A stretch of DNA of 64,000 nucleotides from Lacinutrix himadriensis (GCF_001418105.1 NZ_LIQI01000006.1:1-64000), one strand, 5' to 3'; positions 8,683-18,176 are shown, counted from the first letter of the stretch. Numbers and translations are program-made. The notes: generated by a model not told the origin, from the sequence alone.

Positions 8683-10428
8683 TTACATATCTCTTATTAC
8701 GTGAATGGTTACAGAAAGGTTTCTCACATTTCCTGAAGTATCCGTATAGGTTCCGTTAATGGTTGCGTCTATATAATTACCGGCACTACCATAATTAGAT
8801 AAATTTAATTGTAAATTAGTTGGTATAGAATAATCTAAATCGATATTAGATGCTTCAAAACCAAACTGATCTAAAGAATAATTCCCTGGTGTTGTACTCC
8901 CTAAACCAACATAGAAGTAGTTTAGATTTGTTTGAGAACTAACAGAAATCCCAGGACTTGATTGGTTACCACTTGCACTTATACTAGCTAAAAAATAATC
9001 TGTTGGATTATTATCTACTCGTACACTAATGAATTCTGTTACTGCAGAACAAGCAATTATATTTCCAACATTGGTATTATTAAAAGTAAAAGGCAATGCT
9101 GTTGTGGTTTGAAAAGTATCAAAATCAGCTCCTTCTAAAGTGAAATCGGCTAAAGAAGCACATTGTATTACACTTAAAGAAAAACTTCCATTGGTTACAT
9201 CTACAGTTGCATATTGGTTTCCATAGGTTACCGCTGCATAGCCATTAGTAACATTAGCATTTGAACAATCTACTAGATTACCAGTAATAACTGCTGCCGA
9301 TACTGTTGGCAACACTAAATCACCATAATTGGTATTGGTTGAAAAAGGCCCTATAGTTGTAGTATATACTTCTATACCACATTGATCGAATATTTTTAAA
9401 GTTAAGGTTTCATTTGCTGGTATTAAACCGCATATTTCACCAATACCATTAGACACTCCTGTTCTTGGATAGGTTGCTCCACTTCTAAACATTTCGACTT
9501 TTACATTAGATAAAGGAATATTTGCAGCATCCACCACATTTAAACATAAGGTAACCGTTGGAAATTGCGCATCACAGTTCCACCATGAAAAATGAGAAAC
9601 TTCACCAACATATTTCCCTCCAATTAAAGTCGCTTCTCCATCTTCTATCCAATACCCATTTTCTTCATCAAAATGCCATAAAGGAATCGTTGCTGGTGCA
9701 TTACCGCTTTGTGCAGGATCTACTGGCATTTCAATTTCTGCAACATGTCCATCTGCAATATTTAATTCTTGACCAGATGCTCCTCTTAATTCTACATTTA
9801 ACATCCCGTAAGACTCCAGAATACGTTCCTCTCCACTAGCATTTTCCGCTTGCAAATTGCCAGGCATTATTGCATCGATATCCGGATTTGAAGGATCTAA
9901 ATGATACATGATCACATCTACATTTCCAGAATATGCATTTCCGTTTACCTCTTTAAACGCGCCATCAAACTTCACGGCAGTTCCGTTTGGCAAGTTCACT
10001 TCACTATCTCCTCCAGAAGAAATTGTTGCTACAATATTTTGAGGAATTAGCATCAAACGCACCGTATTTGTTCCTTGAGTAGGTACTATACTTTGCATTC
10101 CTTTTAGATAACCCGGCTTTTCTGCTACAATAAATGCTTGTCTTTTTTTTACATTCGCGTTACTAATAATAAACATCCCATTGGCATCTGTAGACTCCAT
10201 TTTTGATCCGATAGAGACCATTACATTTTCTAATGGAGCATTGGACTCATCTACAATTCGCCCCATAAAATCATGCTGTACGTTTTGCCCTAAGTCTAAT
10301 CCTATTTCATTATTTTCTCCTGGCTCATAAGACTCGTTAATATCCTTTGGGTCACAGGATGTAAATAAAGTACCTACTACAAGTACTAGACTAAGTAATA
10401 ATTTGAATTTGGTGTTTCTATTTTTCAT
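8683..10428 (-). CDS. Lipoprotein with carboxypeptidase-regulatory-like domain
   Basis: This 581-residue protein has a lipoprotein signal peptide ending LFTSC (Cys25), followed by acidic residues. Residues of about 52-130 form a carboxypeptidase-regulatory-like beta-sandwich (FMGRIVDESNAPLENVMVSIGS ... DANGMF). The rest is beta-rich with further short Ig-like segments (LPTVSAAVITGNLVDC) and a C-terminal domain of unknown type. It probably sits in the outer membrane. No enzymatic motif is visible. Upstream (10492-10502) is a GTTACCC element resembling ones before two other secreted-protein units. The function is unknown. Confidence 0.85.
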   Translation of the reverse strand: MKNRNTKFKLLLSLVLVVGTLFTSCDPKDINESYEPGENNEIGLDLGQNVQHDFMGRIVDESNAPLENVMVSIGSKMESTDANGMFIISNANVKKRQAFIVAEKPGYLKGMQSIVPTQGTNTVRLMLIPQNIVATISSGGDSEVNLPNGTAVKFDGAFKEVNGNAYSGNVDVIMYHLDPSNPDIDAIMPGNLQAENASGEERILESYGMLNVELRGASGQELNIADGHVAEIEMPVDPAQSGNAPATIPLWHFDEENGYWIEDGEATLIGGKYVGEVSHFSWWNCDAQFPTVTLCLNVVDAANIPLSNVKVEMFRSGATYPRTGVSNGIGEICGLIPANETLTLKIFDQCGIEVYTTTIGPFSTNTNYGDLVLPTVSAAVITGNLVDCSNANVTNGYAAVTYGNQYATVDVTNGSFSLSVIQCASLADFTLEGADFDTFQTTTALPFTFNNTNVGNIIACSAVTEFISVRVDNNPTDYFLASISASGNQSSPGISVSSQTNLNYFYVGLGSTTPGNYSLDQFGFEASNIDLDYSIPTNLQLNLSNYGSAGNYIDATINGTYTDTSGNVRNLSVTIHVIRDM

Positions 10429-10491
10429 AATTTAAAGTTTTAAACGTTCAAAATTTATAGTTTATAGCATTATATAAACTAGCTTGAACTT

Positions 10492-10502
10492 TTGTTACCC
10501 TA
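10492..10502 (-). promoter_or_regulatory. AGGGTAACA motif upstream of lipoprotein gene
   Basis: On the minus strand this reads TAGGGTAACAA, about 65-75 bp before the start codon at 10428. It resembles AAGGGGTAACA at 16541 and 24529, which precede other lipoprotein or T9SS units. The third G run is one base shorter, so this is the weakest of the three. Confidence 0.3.
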
Positions 10503-10513
10503 TTTTCTAAAAT

Positions 10514-10620
10514 TTATTGAAACAAACTTATAAATGCCTTTTTATTGGTTTTAGATATTGGAACACGATATGCATTATCTAGAACAACATATCCTTCGTT
10601 TTCAAAATGACGTACTACAC
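10514..10620 (-). pseudogene. Remnant of a LytTR response regulator (C-terminal 35 residues)
   Basis: The minus strand encodes a sequence close to the last 35 residues of the LytTR regulator at 11921-12661 (RHFENEGYVVL, AYRVPISKTNKKAF), including the stop codon position. About 100 bp align with few differences; upstream of that the match vanishes. It is best read as the leftover of a duplication or a deletion between two tandem LytTR genes. Confidence 0.7.
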
Positions 10621-10807
10621 TACATTTCTATAAAAAATCTCTAGTCTTAAAATCTTCAATAGAAAAAGATAAAATAACAGTCATTTTTTTGATAAATCAG
10701 CAATTTAATTCCTAAAAATAAAACAACGTTAAAACTCTTTTACAAAAAAGGTTACAACTAATTATTTTTTATTAATTTTAAGTATAATTCACTAAAAAAA
10801 AATAAAT

Positions 10808-11836
10808 ATGAAGAAAAAACTACTATTAATTCTAACCTTATCTATTACAGTATTATCCTTTTCCCAAAATGATATTTTATTAGTTACGGATAATGATTTT
10901 GACATAAATGATAATGCTGCTTTTTACAATTCGATATTAACAACATCTTATACAAGTGTAACTTTATATGACTCCAATACCAATGGAATTCCTACTAGTA
11001 CAGAGTTAGATAACTATGATTTAGTTATTTGGTTTACCGGTGACGATAGTTTAAACCTTAATTTTTGGTCTAACGGTACTTCTGGAAATACAGAACTTAC
11101 CAGTTATTTAAATAATGGTGGAAAATTATGGATTATAGGAAGTGATTTAATCTACGGAATGTATTTTGGAGCACCTGCTAATTTTTCAACTGGAGAATTT
11201 ATGTATGATTATGCTTGGTTAGCTTCTTACGACACACAAACCTTTGTCGATGATGGAGGTTTAGGAGTTCCTCAAATTGATAAAAATAGTAATATAAGTA
11301 TAAGTTACCCAAGTCCGCTTACCTGGGTATTTTCAACCTTATATTACATAGATGGAGTAACACCAAGAACAGAAGGCATTAGTGTTTATGAGTTTGGTCC
11401 TGCAACATACCCTAATGCAGGAGAAACTACAATGACTTTTTATGAAAACGACACCTTTAGTGTCATGTCTACGTTGTTTAACCCTATAAATATTGACGCA
11501 TCGGTAACTAACGGATTAGCTCCTAGCAATGATTTAGACTTTTTTATTCAAGCAAGTCTAGACCATATATTTACCAGCTCCTTATCTATTAATGAAGACA
11601 ACTATAACGAGATTAAATTAAACACGTATCCAAATCCAAGTAAAGACTATTTCCATATTACGTTTAATACAGATACATTATTAAATAAAGAATTTGAAAT
11701 ATATTCAATTTTAGGAAAGGTAGTTTTAAAAGGAAAACTTACAGATTTCACTACAGAGGTTTCTACTAAACACCTAGCAAAAGGCACTTACTTTTTAAAA
11801 GTTGGAAACCTCAGCAAGAAAATTATTAAGTATTAA
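10808..11836 (+). CDS. Secreted protein with GATase-like N-terminal domain and T9SS type A sorting domain
   Basis: This 342-residue protein begins with a signal peptide (MKKKLLLILTLSITVLSFSQ). The first 150 residues (ILLVTDND ... YDLVIWFTGD ... LNNGGKLWIIGSDL) resemble the Rossmann-like glutamine-amidotransferase/DUF4350-type fold found in other secreted Bacteroidota proteins; no catalytic Cys or His pair is evident. The last 75 residues are a T9SS type A domain (YPNPSKDYF ... GTYFLKV ... KKIIKY), so it is exported across the outer membrane and probably surface-attached. It is convergent with the LytTR regulator, sharing a terminator. Confidence 0.85.
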   Translation: MKKKLLLILTLSITVLSFSQNDILLVTDNDFDINDNAAFYNSILTTSYTSVTLYDSNTNGIPTSTELDNYDLVIWFTGDDSLNLNFWSNGTSGNTELTSYLNNGGKLWIIGSDLIYGMYFGAPANFSTGEFMYDYAWLASYDTQTFVDDGGLGVPQIDKNSNISISYPSPLTWVFSTLYYIDGVTPRTEGISVYEFGPATYPNAGETTMTFYENDTFSVMSTLFNPINIDASVTNGLAPSNDLDFFIQASLDHIFTSSLSINEDNYNEIKLNTYPNPSKDYFHITFNTDTLLNKEFEIYSILGKVVLKGKLTDFTTEVSTKHLAKGTYFLKVGNLSKKIIKY

Positions 11837-11851
11837 TTTGTTTTAACAATT

Positions 11852-11894
11852 AAAAAAAATCGCTCTTTAAAATTTTAAAGAGCGATTTTTTTTT
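11852..11894. terminator. Bidirectional terminator between convergent genes
   Basis: Long hairpin with arms AAATCGCTCTTTAAAA and TTTTAAAGAGCGATTT, flanked by an A tract and a T tract. It serves both the plus-strand gene ending at 11836 and the minus-strand LytTR gene ending at 11921. Confidence 0.9.
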
Positions 11895-11920
11895 GAAATA
11901 ATTCCATGTTTACAAATAAC

Positions 11921-12661
11921 TTAACTAAACAAACTTAAAAACGCCTTTTTATTGGTTTTAGATATGGGAACACGATACGCATTTTCTAGAACTACATATC
12001 CTTCGTTTTCAAAATGACGTACTTTTTCTAGATTAATAATGTGCGACTTATGGCATTTAAAAAACTTGGAGTTTATTAGTTTTTCAAACTTACCTAAATT
12101 GTAAGAACTGATTATTGTAGTACTATTGATTAAGTGAATTTTGGTGTAGCCTTCATAGCCTTCTAAATGTAAAACCTCATCTTGTGGTATAAAAGAAACC
12201 CCTTTTTGGGTGGGTACAATTATCTTATTATTTTTAGATATATTTTCTTCTAATAAAGCGACTAATTTGGAGTTGTTTTCGCTTTCCTTTTTTAAATGAA
12301 CAATATCTATAGCTTTATTTACAGCTTCCACTAAATCGGTATTATCTATAGGTTTTAAAACATAATCAATGGCATTCTTTTTAAAAGCTTCTAGAGCATA
12401 CTCGTTATAAGCAGTTACAAAAATAACTTGAAAATGGACTTGTTTTAATTTAGCAAGTAACTCAAAACCACTAATTCTAGGCATTTCAATATCTAAAAAA
12501 AGAATATTTGGTTCTTGTTGTTGAATAGCTTCTATAGCATCTTCTGGTTTTTGAAAAGCACCAGAAATTTGAATATTAGGAAACAGTTTTTCAATTTTAC
12601 GCTGTAATCCTTTTAGGTTTGAAACCTCATCATCTACCAATATGGCTGTTATATTATTCAT
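11921..12661 (-). CDS. LytTR-family response regulator
   Basis: This 246-residue protein has an N-terminal CheY-like receiver (acidic DDE near residues 10-12, phospho-acceptor Asp57 in LFLDIEMP, conserved Lys in NAIDYVLKPI). It has a C-terminal LytTR DNA-binding domain from about residue 145 (HLEGYEGYTKIHL ... FFKCHKSHIINLEKV). Its start codon overlaps the stop of the histidine kinase by one base (TAATG), so the two form a translationally coupled two-component pair. Targets are unknown. A remnant of a second LytTR gene lies at 10514-10620. Confidence 0.95.
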   Translation of the reverse strand: MNNITAILVDDEVSNLKGLQRKIEKLFPNIQISGAFQKPEDAIEAIQQQEPNILFLDIEMPRISGFELLAKLKQVHFQVIFVTAYNEYALEAFKKNAIDYVLKPIDNTDLVEAVNKAIDIVHLKKESENNSKLVALLEENISKNNKIIVPTQKGVSFIPQDEVLHLEGYEGYTKIHLINSTTIISSYNLGKFEKLINSKFFKCHKSHIINLEKVRHFENEGYVVLENAYRVPISKTNKKAFLSLFS

Positions 12662-15489
12662 TATTTAATTATCTTAATTAAAAACACCGATTTGTTTCCC
12701 TTATCTTTTTTATCTGGATGTACTTCTTCTTCGTTATAACTGATTTGCCATTTTTCGGAATAATTTAAAAAATGCAATCTATCTTTTAATACGTTGGAAG
12801 ATTTTACATTTTTATTTTGTCGCTTCTTTGTATTCACAAAACCTACTCCATCATCGATGATTTCGACTTTAAATGTTTGGGCATCTATATATATAAAACG
12901 CAATGCTACTAAGCCATTTTCCATTTTATTAAAAACGCCATGATTTACAGCATTTTCTACTATTGGCTGCAATAACATGGTTGGAATTTTTGTGCTTTCT
13001 AGGTTTAAATCAGTATCTACATGAATAGTAAAATTTAGTTTTTCTTTAAAACGAAGTTTTTCGATTTCTAAATAATTATTAAGTAAACTAACTTCTGTAG
13101 CTAAGGATATTTCGTTTTCTTTGGAAAGCTCAAAAAACTGACGAATAAGCTTTGAGAATTTTACTAAATAGGTCTCTGAAGCTTCAAAATCATTTTCACC
13201 AATATAGTATTGAATTGCAGAAAGCGAGTTGAAAACAAAATGTGGATTCATTTGAGATCGCAATGCTTTAAGTTGTAACTCACTTAATCGTTTGTCTTCA
13301 AAAACTTTTTGATTTTTTTTAAATTGAGAACGTCTCACAAAAAACCTAGAGATTAATGCTACTAAAAAAACACCTAACAATACAACCAAGACTTTAAACC
13401 AAAATGCTTGCCACCACAATGGTTTTATGGTAAAATGCAATTGTTTAATGATAGTACCAGATTTAAAATGAAAAATATAACTACCTGGCTGTAAATTGTT
13501 GAAATTAAAAATATTTGTATTGGTGGTTGTCCATTTTTTTTGAGAAGGCTCTAGCTTAAAATCATATAAGAAATCAGTGTTATTTTCTGAGAAATCAATA
13601 TTTGCGACTGTAATATTAACGTTATTATTTTCTGTGTATTTAAAAGTAGCACTATCTGCTGTTATATTCTTATTATTATACTTGGCTTCACCAATGTACA
13701 CATCTAACAACTGCGGTATACTCTCGCTTTTTTTTGGTAAAATAGCTATTCCGTTATTGGTACCTACTATTAGATTTTCATCATCTACAAACACCGTATT
13801 TATATGATCTGTTGGCAAACCATCTTTTATTGTAAATTGTTTTTCTAATTGATAATCGTTATTTGTTTTAGTGAATTTTAAAACACCCGTATTTGTTGCT
13901 AACCATAATTTTTTATCTTCAACAAATGCTTCTTCAACAATTAAAAATGCTGTAGAAACTAAAGGTTTTATTTCTTTTAAATCTGAAATATACGCACCAA
14001 AACCATCCGTGTTAATTATGATGTTGGTGTCATCCATTTTTTTAATACTTAAAATAGATTTATTAAATGTTTTATTCTCAAATACTATAGGTTGCAAGGA
14101 ATCGTTTATAATTTCCTTTAAGCCATTAGTAGTTGCAACTAATAAACGATCTTTAAAACAAACGATATCATTCGCTCCTTTTTGACGGAATTCTTTCTCT
14201 ACTTTTAAAGAATTTAAATTTAGCTTATTAATTCCGAAGGAAAAATTACCATATAATTTATCCTCAAAATACAATAGCTTTCGCCCTATTTCATTTATGA
14301 CATATTCTTCCATATATATATCAGAAAGATCTAATGTAGAAATGACTCCATTTACTTCTTTGGATATGGAGTTTTTAAATAAGTAAAAACTGGTATTTAA
14401 TTGCTTTATTCGGCTTGCTCCAAAAACATAATCATCCCTTTTTATATACTCTTGAAATGCTTTTTCTTTTTTATTGTATTTATAAAAACCCTTTCCGTAT
14501 ACACCTACAATTAACTCCTGGTTTATTATATTAAAGCTTTGAATTTTCTCATTAAGCAATTTATATTTTACATTTCTTTTTACATAAGGCAGTTTGTAAA
14601 CGCCGTTATTAAAAGTAGCTATCCAAATGGTATTCAATTTATCTATAAAACCAAAATGGCCTTGCATATTTTTAGGAAAGAAGAACGGATTAACTATTTC
14701 ATATTTTCCATCTAGTTTTGCTACAAATCCGTTACCCGAAATTTGCAATCCTCCATTCACCAAATTGATTCGAAGATTTTTAACTTCATCTATGCCTATA
14801 GATTTATTTAAATGAATTGTTTTTACTTTTAAGGTATTAAAATTAAGTATCGAATAATTTTTATTTGTGGTCCAGAAAAACAAACTATCATTTAATTGTC
14901 CTCTAGCCCCAGTTTTCCCATGGATGTCTTTAGAATAAAAACTAGTTATGACATTATTTTTTTTATCGTATAATTCTATTTCCCCCTTTTCTTTAAAGGC
15001 AATATTAGCCACATTACCTTGTCTTACTTTTATTCTGTCTAAAAACAAAGTGTTTGACGATTTAATCGACTCACCAATCCATTGCTTATCTTTTAACGTA
15101 AATGTTCTATTTGGACCAGACGGATAAACAGAATCACCAACTTGCGAAGAATATATGGGATTAATAATTTTGTTTTTATTGCTATTAGGAAAGGATAGAA
15201 TAGAATCTTCTTTTACATAGCCTAGGCTTGCAGATTTAGACATGTACCAAACGTTACCATCTGGCGTTGGATACGCATCCCAAACATCATTATTTGGCAA
15301 TCCATCTTTTGTAGTAAATGTTATTAATTGGTTTCCATTAAACCTTGTCATTCCTTTATCGGTTAAAAACCACATAAATCCTTTAGCATCTTGTATAATA
15401 GTATATACATGATTACTTGGCAAACCATCTTTTGTTGAGTAATTGGTGTACTGCTGTGCAAAGGAAATAGTAAATGAGAAAAACAACAT
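12661..15489 (-). CDS. Hybrid-type propeller sensor histidine kinase, LytS family
   Basis: A two-component regulator propeller (repeats such as TKDGLPSNHVYTI, TKDGLPNNDVWDA) fills the periplasmic part. A Y_Y_Y-like beta domain, one transmembrane helix (LVVLLGVFLVALISRFF) and a cytoplasmic His_kinase/HATPase module follow. The phospho-acceptor His is in QMNPHFVFNSL and the ATP-binding motifs are PIVENAVNHG and DDGVGF. I chose the ATG at 15489 (signal MLFFSFTISFAQ). The open frame extends to 15609, but that stretch overlaps the terminator hairpin at 15553-15601. A GTG at 15549 would add a positively charged n-region and is a real alternative. The kinase probably senses an extracellular ligand and phosphorylates the adjacent LytTR regulator. 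Confidence 0.9.
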   Translation of the reverse strand: MLFFSFTISFAQQYTNYSTKDGLPSNHVYTIIQDAKGFMWFLTDKGMTRFNGNQLITFTTKDGLPNNDVWDAYPTPDGNVWYMSKSASLGYVKEDSILSFPNSNKNKIINPIYSSQVGDSVYPSGPNRTFTLKDKQWIGESIKSSNTLFLDRIKVRQGNVANIAFKEKGEIELYDKKNNVITSFYSKDIHGKTGARGQLNDSLFFWTTNKNYSILNFNTLKVKTIHLNKSIGIDEVKNLRINLVNGGLQISGNGFVAKLDGKYEIVNPFFFPKNMQGHFGFIDKLNTIWIATFNNGVYKLPYVKRNVKYKLLNEKIQSFNIINQELIVGVYGKGFYKYNKKEKAFQEYIKRDDYVFGASRIKQLNTSFYLFKNSISKEVNGVISTLDLSDIYMEEYVINEIGRKLLYFEDKLYGNFSFGINKLNLNSLKVEKEFRQKGANDIVCFKDRLLVATTNGLKEIINDSLQPIVFENKTFNKSILSIKKMDDTNIIINTDGFGAYISDLKEIKPLVSTAFLIVEEAFVEDKKLWLATNTGVLKFTKTNNDYQLEKQFTIKDGLPTDHINTVFVDDENLIVGTNNGIAILPKKSESIPQLLDVYIGEAKYNNKNITADSATFKYTENNNVNITVANIDFSENNTDFLYDFKLEPSQKKWTTTNTNIFNFNNLQPGSYIFHFKSGTIIKQLHFTIKPLWWQAFWFKVLVVLLGVFLVALISRFFVRRSQFKKNQKVFEDKRLSELQLKALRSQMNPHFVFNSLSAIQYYIGENDFEASETYLVKFSKLIRQFFELSKENEISLATEVSLLNNYLEIEKLRFKEKLNFTIHVDTDLNLESTKIPTMLLQPIVENAVNHGVFNKMENGLVALRFIYIDAQTFKVEIIDDGVGFVNTKKRQNKNVKSSNVLKDRLHFLNYSEKWQISYNEEEVHPDKKDKGNKSVFLIKIIK

Positions 15490-15552
15490 TATTAAGAAGT
15501 ACTTGTGTTTTGCTATTCTTTCTGACTTAATAAATAAAATAGAAAACACAGA

Positions 15553-15601
15553 AAAAAAACGCCATATCAAAAGGAATAAAATTAGGATATGGCGTTTTTT
15601 A
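15553..15601 (-). terminator. Terminator of the small lipoprotein pair
   Basis: Perfect hairpin with 15-nt arms AAAAAACGCCATATC and GATATGGCGTTTTTT, located 108 bp past the stop at 15709 and just upstream of the histidine kinase. It implies that the kinase transcript starts downstream of it. Confidence 0.85.
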
Positions 15602-15708
15602 TGTTTCAATAGTATCTTTTTTTGATGTATTACAAAAGTAATGGATTTTAAACTCTAATTAAATTATGCTTCCAAACAATTACTATTCTAAAATTAAAAG
15701 CGTAGTTA

Positions 15709-16035
15709 TTATTTATTTTTAGCATTATAAAATCGTAATGCATCCGAAAACTTGAATGTTTGTGTAGCTTTAAATTTTTTATTTAAAATCACTTTCACTT
15801 TATTTAAAGAGTCCTTTAAAAAAACAATTTCCTTAAACTCTATAGGTTTATTAGCGTAGTTCTTTAAATAGAATTTTACTATTTCTATTTTTTCGTCTTC
15901 ACTTAGTTGTTTTGTTTCCTCTTTTTTTGTCTCCACCTTCGTTTTACTTACTAATTGTTCTGTTTTATTTTCATCTTTACAATTAAAAACAAGCATACCA
16001 ATACAAAGAACTAGATACTTAATTTGTGTTTTCAT
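15709..16035 (-). CDS. Small putative lipoprotein (paralogue of the one at 19784-20104)
   Basis: A 108-residue protein with a lipoprotein signal (MLVFNC, Cys19), a charged linker, a conserved LSEDEK.EIVK.YL segment and a C-terminal region predicted to be alpha/beta. It is clearly related to the 106-residue protein at 19784-20104: same start MK.Q.KYLV..IG.LVFNC and similar end FY.A. It lies 6 bp behind the 143-residue lipoprotein gene, and this order is the same in the other cluster. The function is unknown. Confidence 0.75.
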   Translation of the reverse strand: MKTQIKYLVLCIGMLVFNCKDENKTEQLVSKTKVETKKEETKQLSEDEKIEIVKFYLKNYANKPIEFKEIVFLKDSLNKVKVILNKKFKATQTFKFSDALRFYNAKNK

Positions 16036-16041
16036 ATTATT

Positions 16042-16473
16042 TTAATGGTATAAGTCAATAATTACGCAATACTCTGCTTCTAAACCTAATCCAGTAATAT
16101 CGTATCTAAATTCTTCACCTATGGCATTACCTGCTCTTTGACAAGTAACATTTACATTATAAATGGTACCATTAACACTTAATTGTCCTCCTCCTGTTGC
16201 TCCATCTGTTACAACTAATGTTACAAACCAAAAATTTCCAGGATCGCTAGATTTATATATTTCCACTTCTGGTCCATTAGAAGATGTGTAATAGAAATCT
16301 GTGGTTAAATCGGATTCCGCGATTAATGTTTGTGTATTGTCTGAGGTATCTAAAAAAGTAAATCCGGCAAAATTACAATCGTCTTGATTGTCTGCATCCC
16401 CATCATCGTTATCGCAGTTAAATAATACTAGAGATAAAACTAGTAGGCAAAGCATTTTGATCGTTGTTTTCAT
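16042..16473 (-). CDS. Small lipoprotein (paralogue of the one at 20116-20562)
   Basis: A 143-residue protein with lipobox LVLFNC (Cys20), an acidic DNDDGDADNQDD linker and a beta-rich domain containing the pattern VTCQRAGNAIG...R.D, ending in a hydrophobic CVIID tail. The 148-residue protein at 20116-20562 shares CQRAG, the TFLD/SYLD start and the CVIID end. The two Cys residues shared by the pair may form a disulphide. It is probably outer-membrane attached. No family is recognised. Confidence 0.8.
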   Translation of the reverse strand: MKTTIKMLCLLVLSLVLFNCDNDDGDADNQDDCNFAGFTFLDTSDNTQTLIAESDLTTDFYYTSSNGPEVEIYKSSDPGNFWFVTLVVTDGATGGGQLSVNGTIYNVNVTCQRAGNAIGEEFRYDITGLGLEAEYCVIIDLYH

Positions 16474-16530
16474 AATTGTTAATTTGTTTTAATATTATAC
16501 ATTTCCCTTATATCAAAATAATAAAGAAAT

Positions 16531-16541
16531 TGTTACCCCTT
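16531..16541 (-). promoter_or_regulatory. AAGGGGTAACA motif upstream of small lipoprotein pair
   Basis: On the minus strand AAGGGGTAACA sits 58-68 bp before the start codon at 16473. It is followed by TTTC, a T/A-rich stretch and GATATA, an arrangement nearly repeated upstream of the six-gene unit starting at 24442. It is a candidate activator site or part of a promoter. Confidence 0.4.
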
Positions 16542-16561
16542 AATGGATTCTTTTTTAATAT

Positions 16562-17002
16562 TTAAAAAAGTTCATCTGTTATTCCATCACAATTATCATC
16601 GATACCATTTTCAACTTCCACAGCATACGGATGTACTTCAGGGTTGGTATCATCACAGTCTAAATTATTATGTACTCCAACTGCTGGTGGTGGTAATACA
16701 TCACCTGCTCCATAACCATCGCCATCTGCATCGGTGTAATATTCCATAATGTCTACATAACCATCACAGTTACGTCAATATTATTACCAACTATTTCATC
16801 TACTTTCGGGTTTATCATAGCATCGTTATCATCACAATCGTCATTATTATACACCATACCATTTGGTATTTCAAGGTTTCAGTTTTCATCTGTAATATCT
16901 CTATTAAAACATACGTAAGTTAGTCTGGTTTTTATTAGTGTTATGTACCGTACGTACTGTAAAAAATAAGATAAAGAGTACCATTTTAAAAATAGTTTTC
17001 AT
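16562..17002 (-). pseudogene. Degenerate MopE-like lipoprotein gene
   Basis: From a start at 17002 (MKTIFKMVLFILFF) the frame soon ends. Further along, fragments of the MopE-type calcium motif are readable in shifted frames. The last 61 residues are intact (YYTDADGDGYGAG ... DCDDTNPEVHPYAVEV ... GIDDNCDGITDE). They closely match the end of the intact protein at 18255-18953. Several indels and stops separate the pieces, so the gene is dead. Confidence 0.75.
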
Positions 17003-17113
17003 AATTATTTAGTTAAACAAACATAGCTTTTATATTAGCGCATAAGAAGACCTATTGAAACAAACGTGTATTTGATACAAGGAACGGTCCTTTTTATTTA
17101 ACGATAATAAATT

Positions 17114-18043
17114 TTAAAAATAATTATCAAATTTTTGAATAATTGCCATTAAATCCATTAAAAAAGCAACTCCCATATGAATAATGATTCCGCCAATAAT
17201 AGATCTACTATGCAAAGAAATAATTCCTAAAATATAACCACCAAATATGGAGCCTATAATTTCTCCAGTAGGTTTTCCTATATGAAAAAAAACATATAAT
17301 GCTACCATTGGTAAAATAGCCTTTGAACCCAAAATTTTAACCATACTTAAAACAAGAAATCCTCTAAAAAACCATTCTATAGAAATAAAATCGAATAAAT
17401 ACACAGATTCATAAATAGCTAAAGCATGTAACTTATTTATAGCGTTACCTGTATTACCAATTAAAGGATATTGATTTAAAAAACTAGGTTGAAAGGATGC
17501 AATACCAATAAAAGGAATAACGATTAACAAGAGTAAAAAATATGGTTTCCAACTTACATTTTTTGTTGAAAAACCATAAAAATTGGTGTTATATTTTTCA
17601 AATAGATAATAGAAAAATAAAATTCCGAACGAAAAAATAATGGTACGCATTGCTCTGGCGGCAATTTTAGTATAAAAAAAAGCTTTTTGAGGTGCAATAT
17701 TTTCATAAATCCATTTGTAGTGTTCTAAAAACCCTAATCGCAAACTTACTAATAGAATAGCAAATATACTTGTAAACCAAAAACCACTCGATTTTATAAA
17801 ACTATAATCTGATTTTGTAAAAACTATTATTGCTATTGTTGTGTAATAAGCAAACCCAAAAAATACAAAATAAAACATTACAAGTAACGGAGTATTTATA
17901 GTTTTACTTAAGAAGTTTAGGTCAAAATTTGTAACATGATTTATATAGATAAAAACACTTAAAAACGATAAAAAAATGAAGTATGTATCCGTTTTATAAT
18001 CTTCTTTTAGATGTGTTCTTATATATTTTACTATGGTTTTCAT
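17114..18043 (-). CDS. CPBP-family intramembrane metalloprotease-like protein
   Basis: A 309-residue integral membrane protein with about eight hydrophobic segments. The C-terminal half carries the CPBP (CAAX protease / bacteriocin-processing) signature: EWFFRG near residue 223, FFHIGKP near residue 252 and a third His in IIIHMG near residue 293. The first motif, normally EExxxR, has Ile in place of the first Glu, so activity is uncertain although the second Glu, the Arg and both His are present. It lies between two lipoprotein clusters on the same strand, behind its own upstream terminator. The substrate is unknown. Confidence 0.8.
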   Translation of the reverse strand: MKTIVKYIRTHLKEDYKTDTYFIFLSFLSVFIYINHVTNFDLNFLSKTINTPLLVMFYFVFFGFAYYTTIAIIVFTKSDYSFIKSSGFWFTSIFAILLVSLRLGFLEHYKWIYENIAPQKAFFYTKIAARAMRTIIFSFGILFFYYLFEKYNTNFYGFSTKNVSWKPYFLLLLIVIPFIGIASFQPSFLNQYPLIGNTGNAINKLHALAIYESVYLFDFISIEWFFRGFLVLSMVKILGSKAILPMVALYVFFHIGKPTGEIIGSIFGGYILGIISLHSRSIIGGIIIHMGVAFLMDLMAIIQKFDNYF

Positions 18044-18176
18044 TTTGAAATGGATATTAAAATATATTGGTTTTATAAATTTTTATCTATCATGTTAACA
18101 AACGTAATTTCTGCATATGAGGTTACTTCGTAAAACAGTAGCTATAAAATAATTGGTAAATTATTAAGAAAAAGAA

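Larger units (their letters stand above)
10429..10807. other. Intergenic region with a response-regulator remnant
   Basis: These 379 bp hold the upstream region of the minus-strand lipoprotein gene, a decayed fragment of a LytTR gene (10514-10620) and the leader of the plus-strand gene at 10808. I see no intact gene here. Confidence 0.6.

Noticed and set aside
13577-14185. Plus-strand frames within the histidine kinase gene
   Set aside because: They are antisense shadows of the propeller domain with no domain support.
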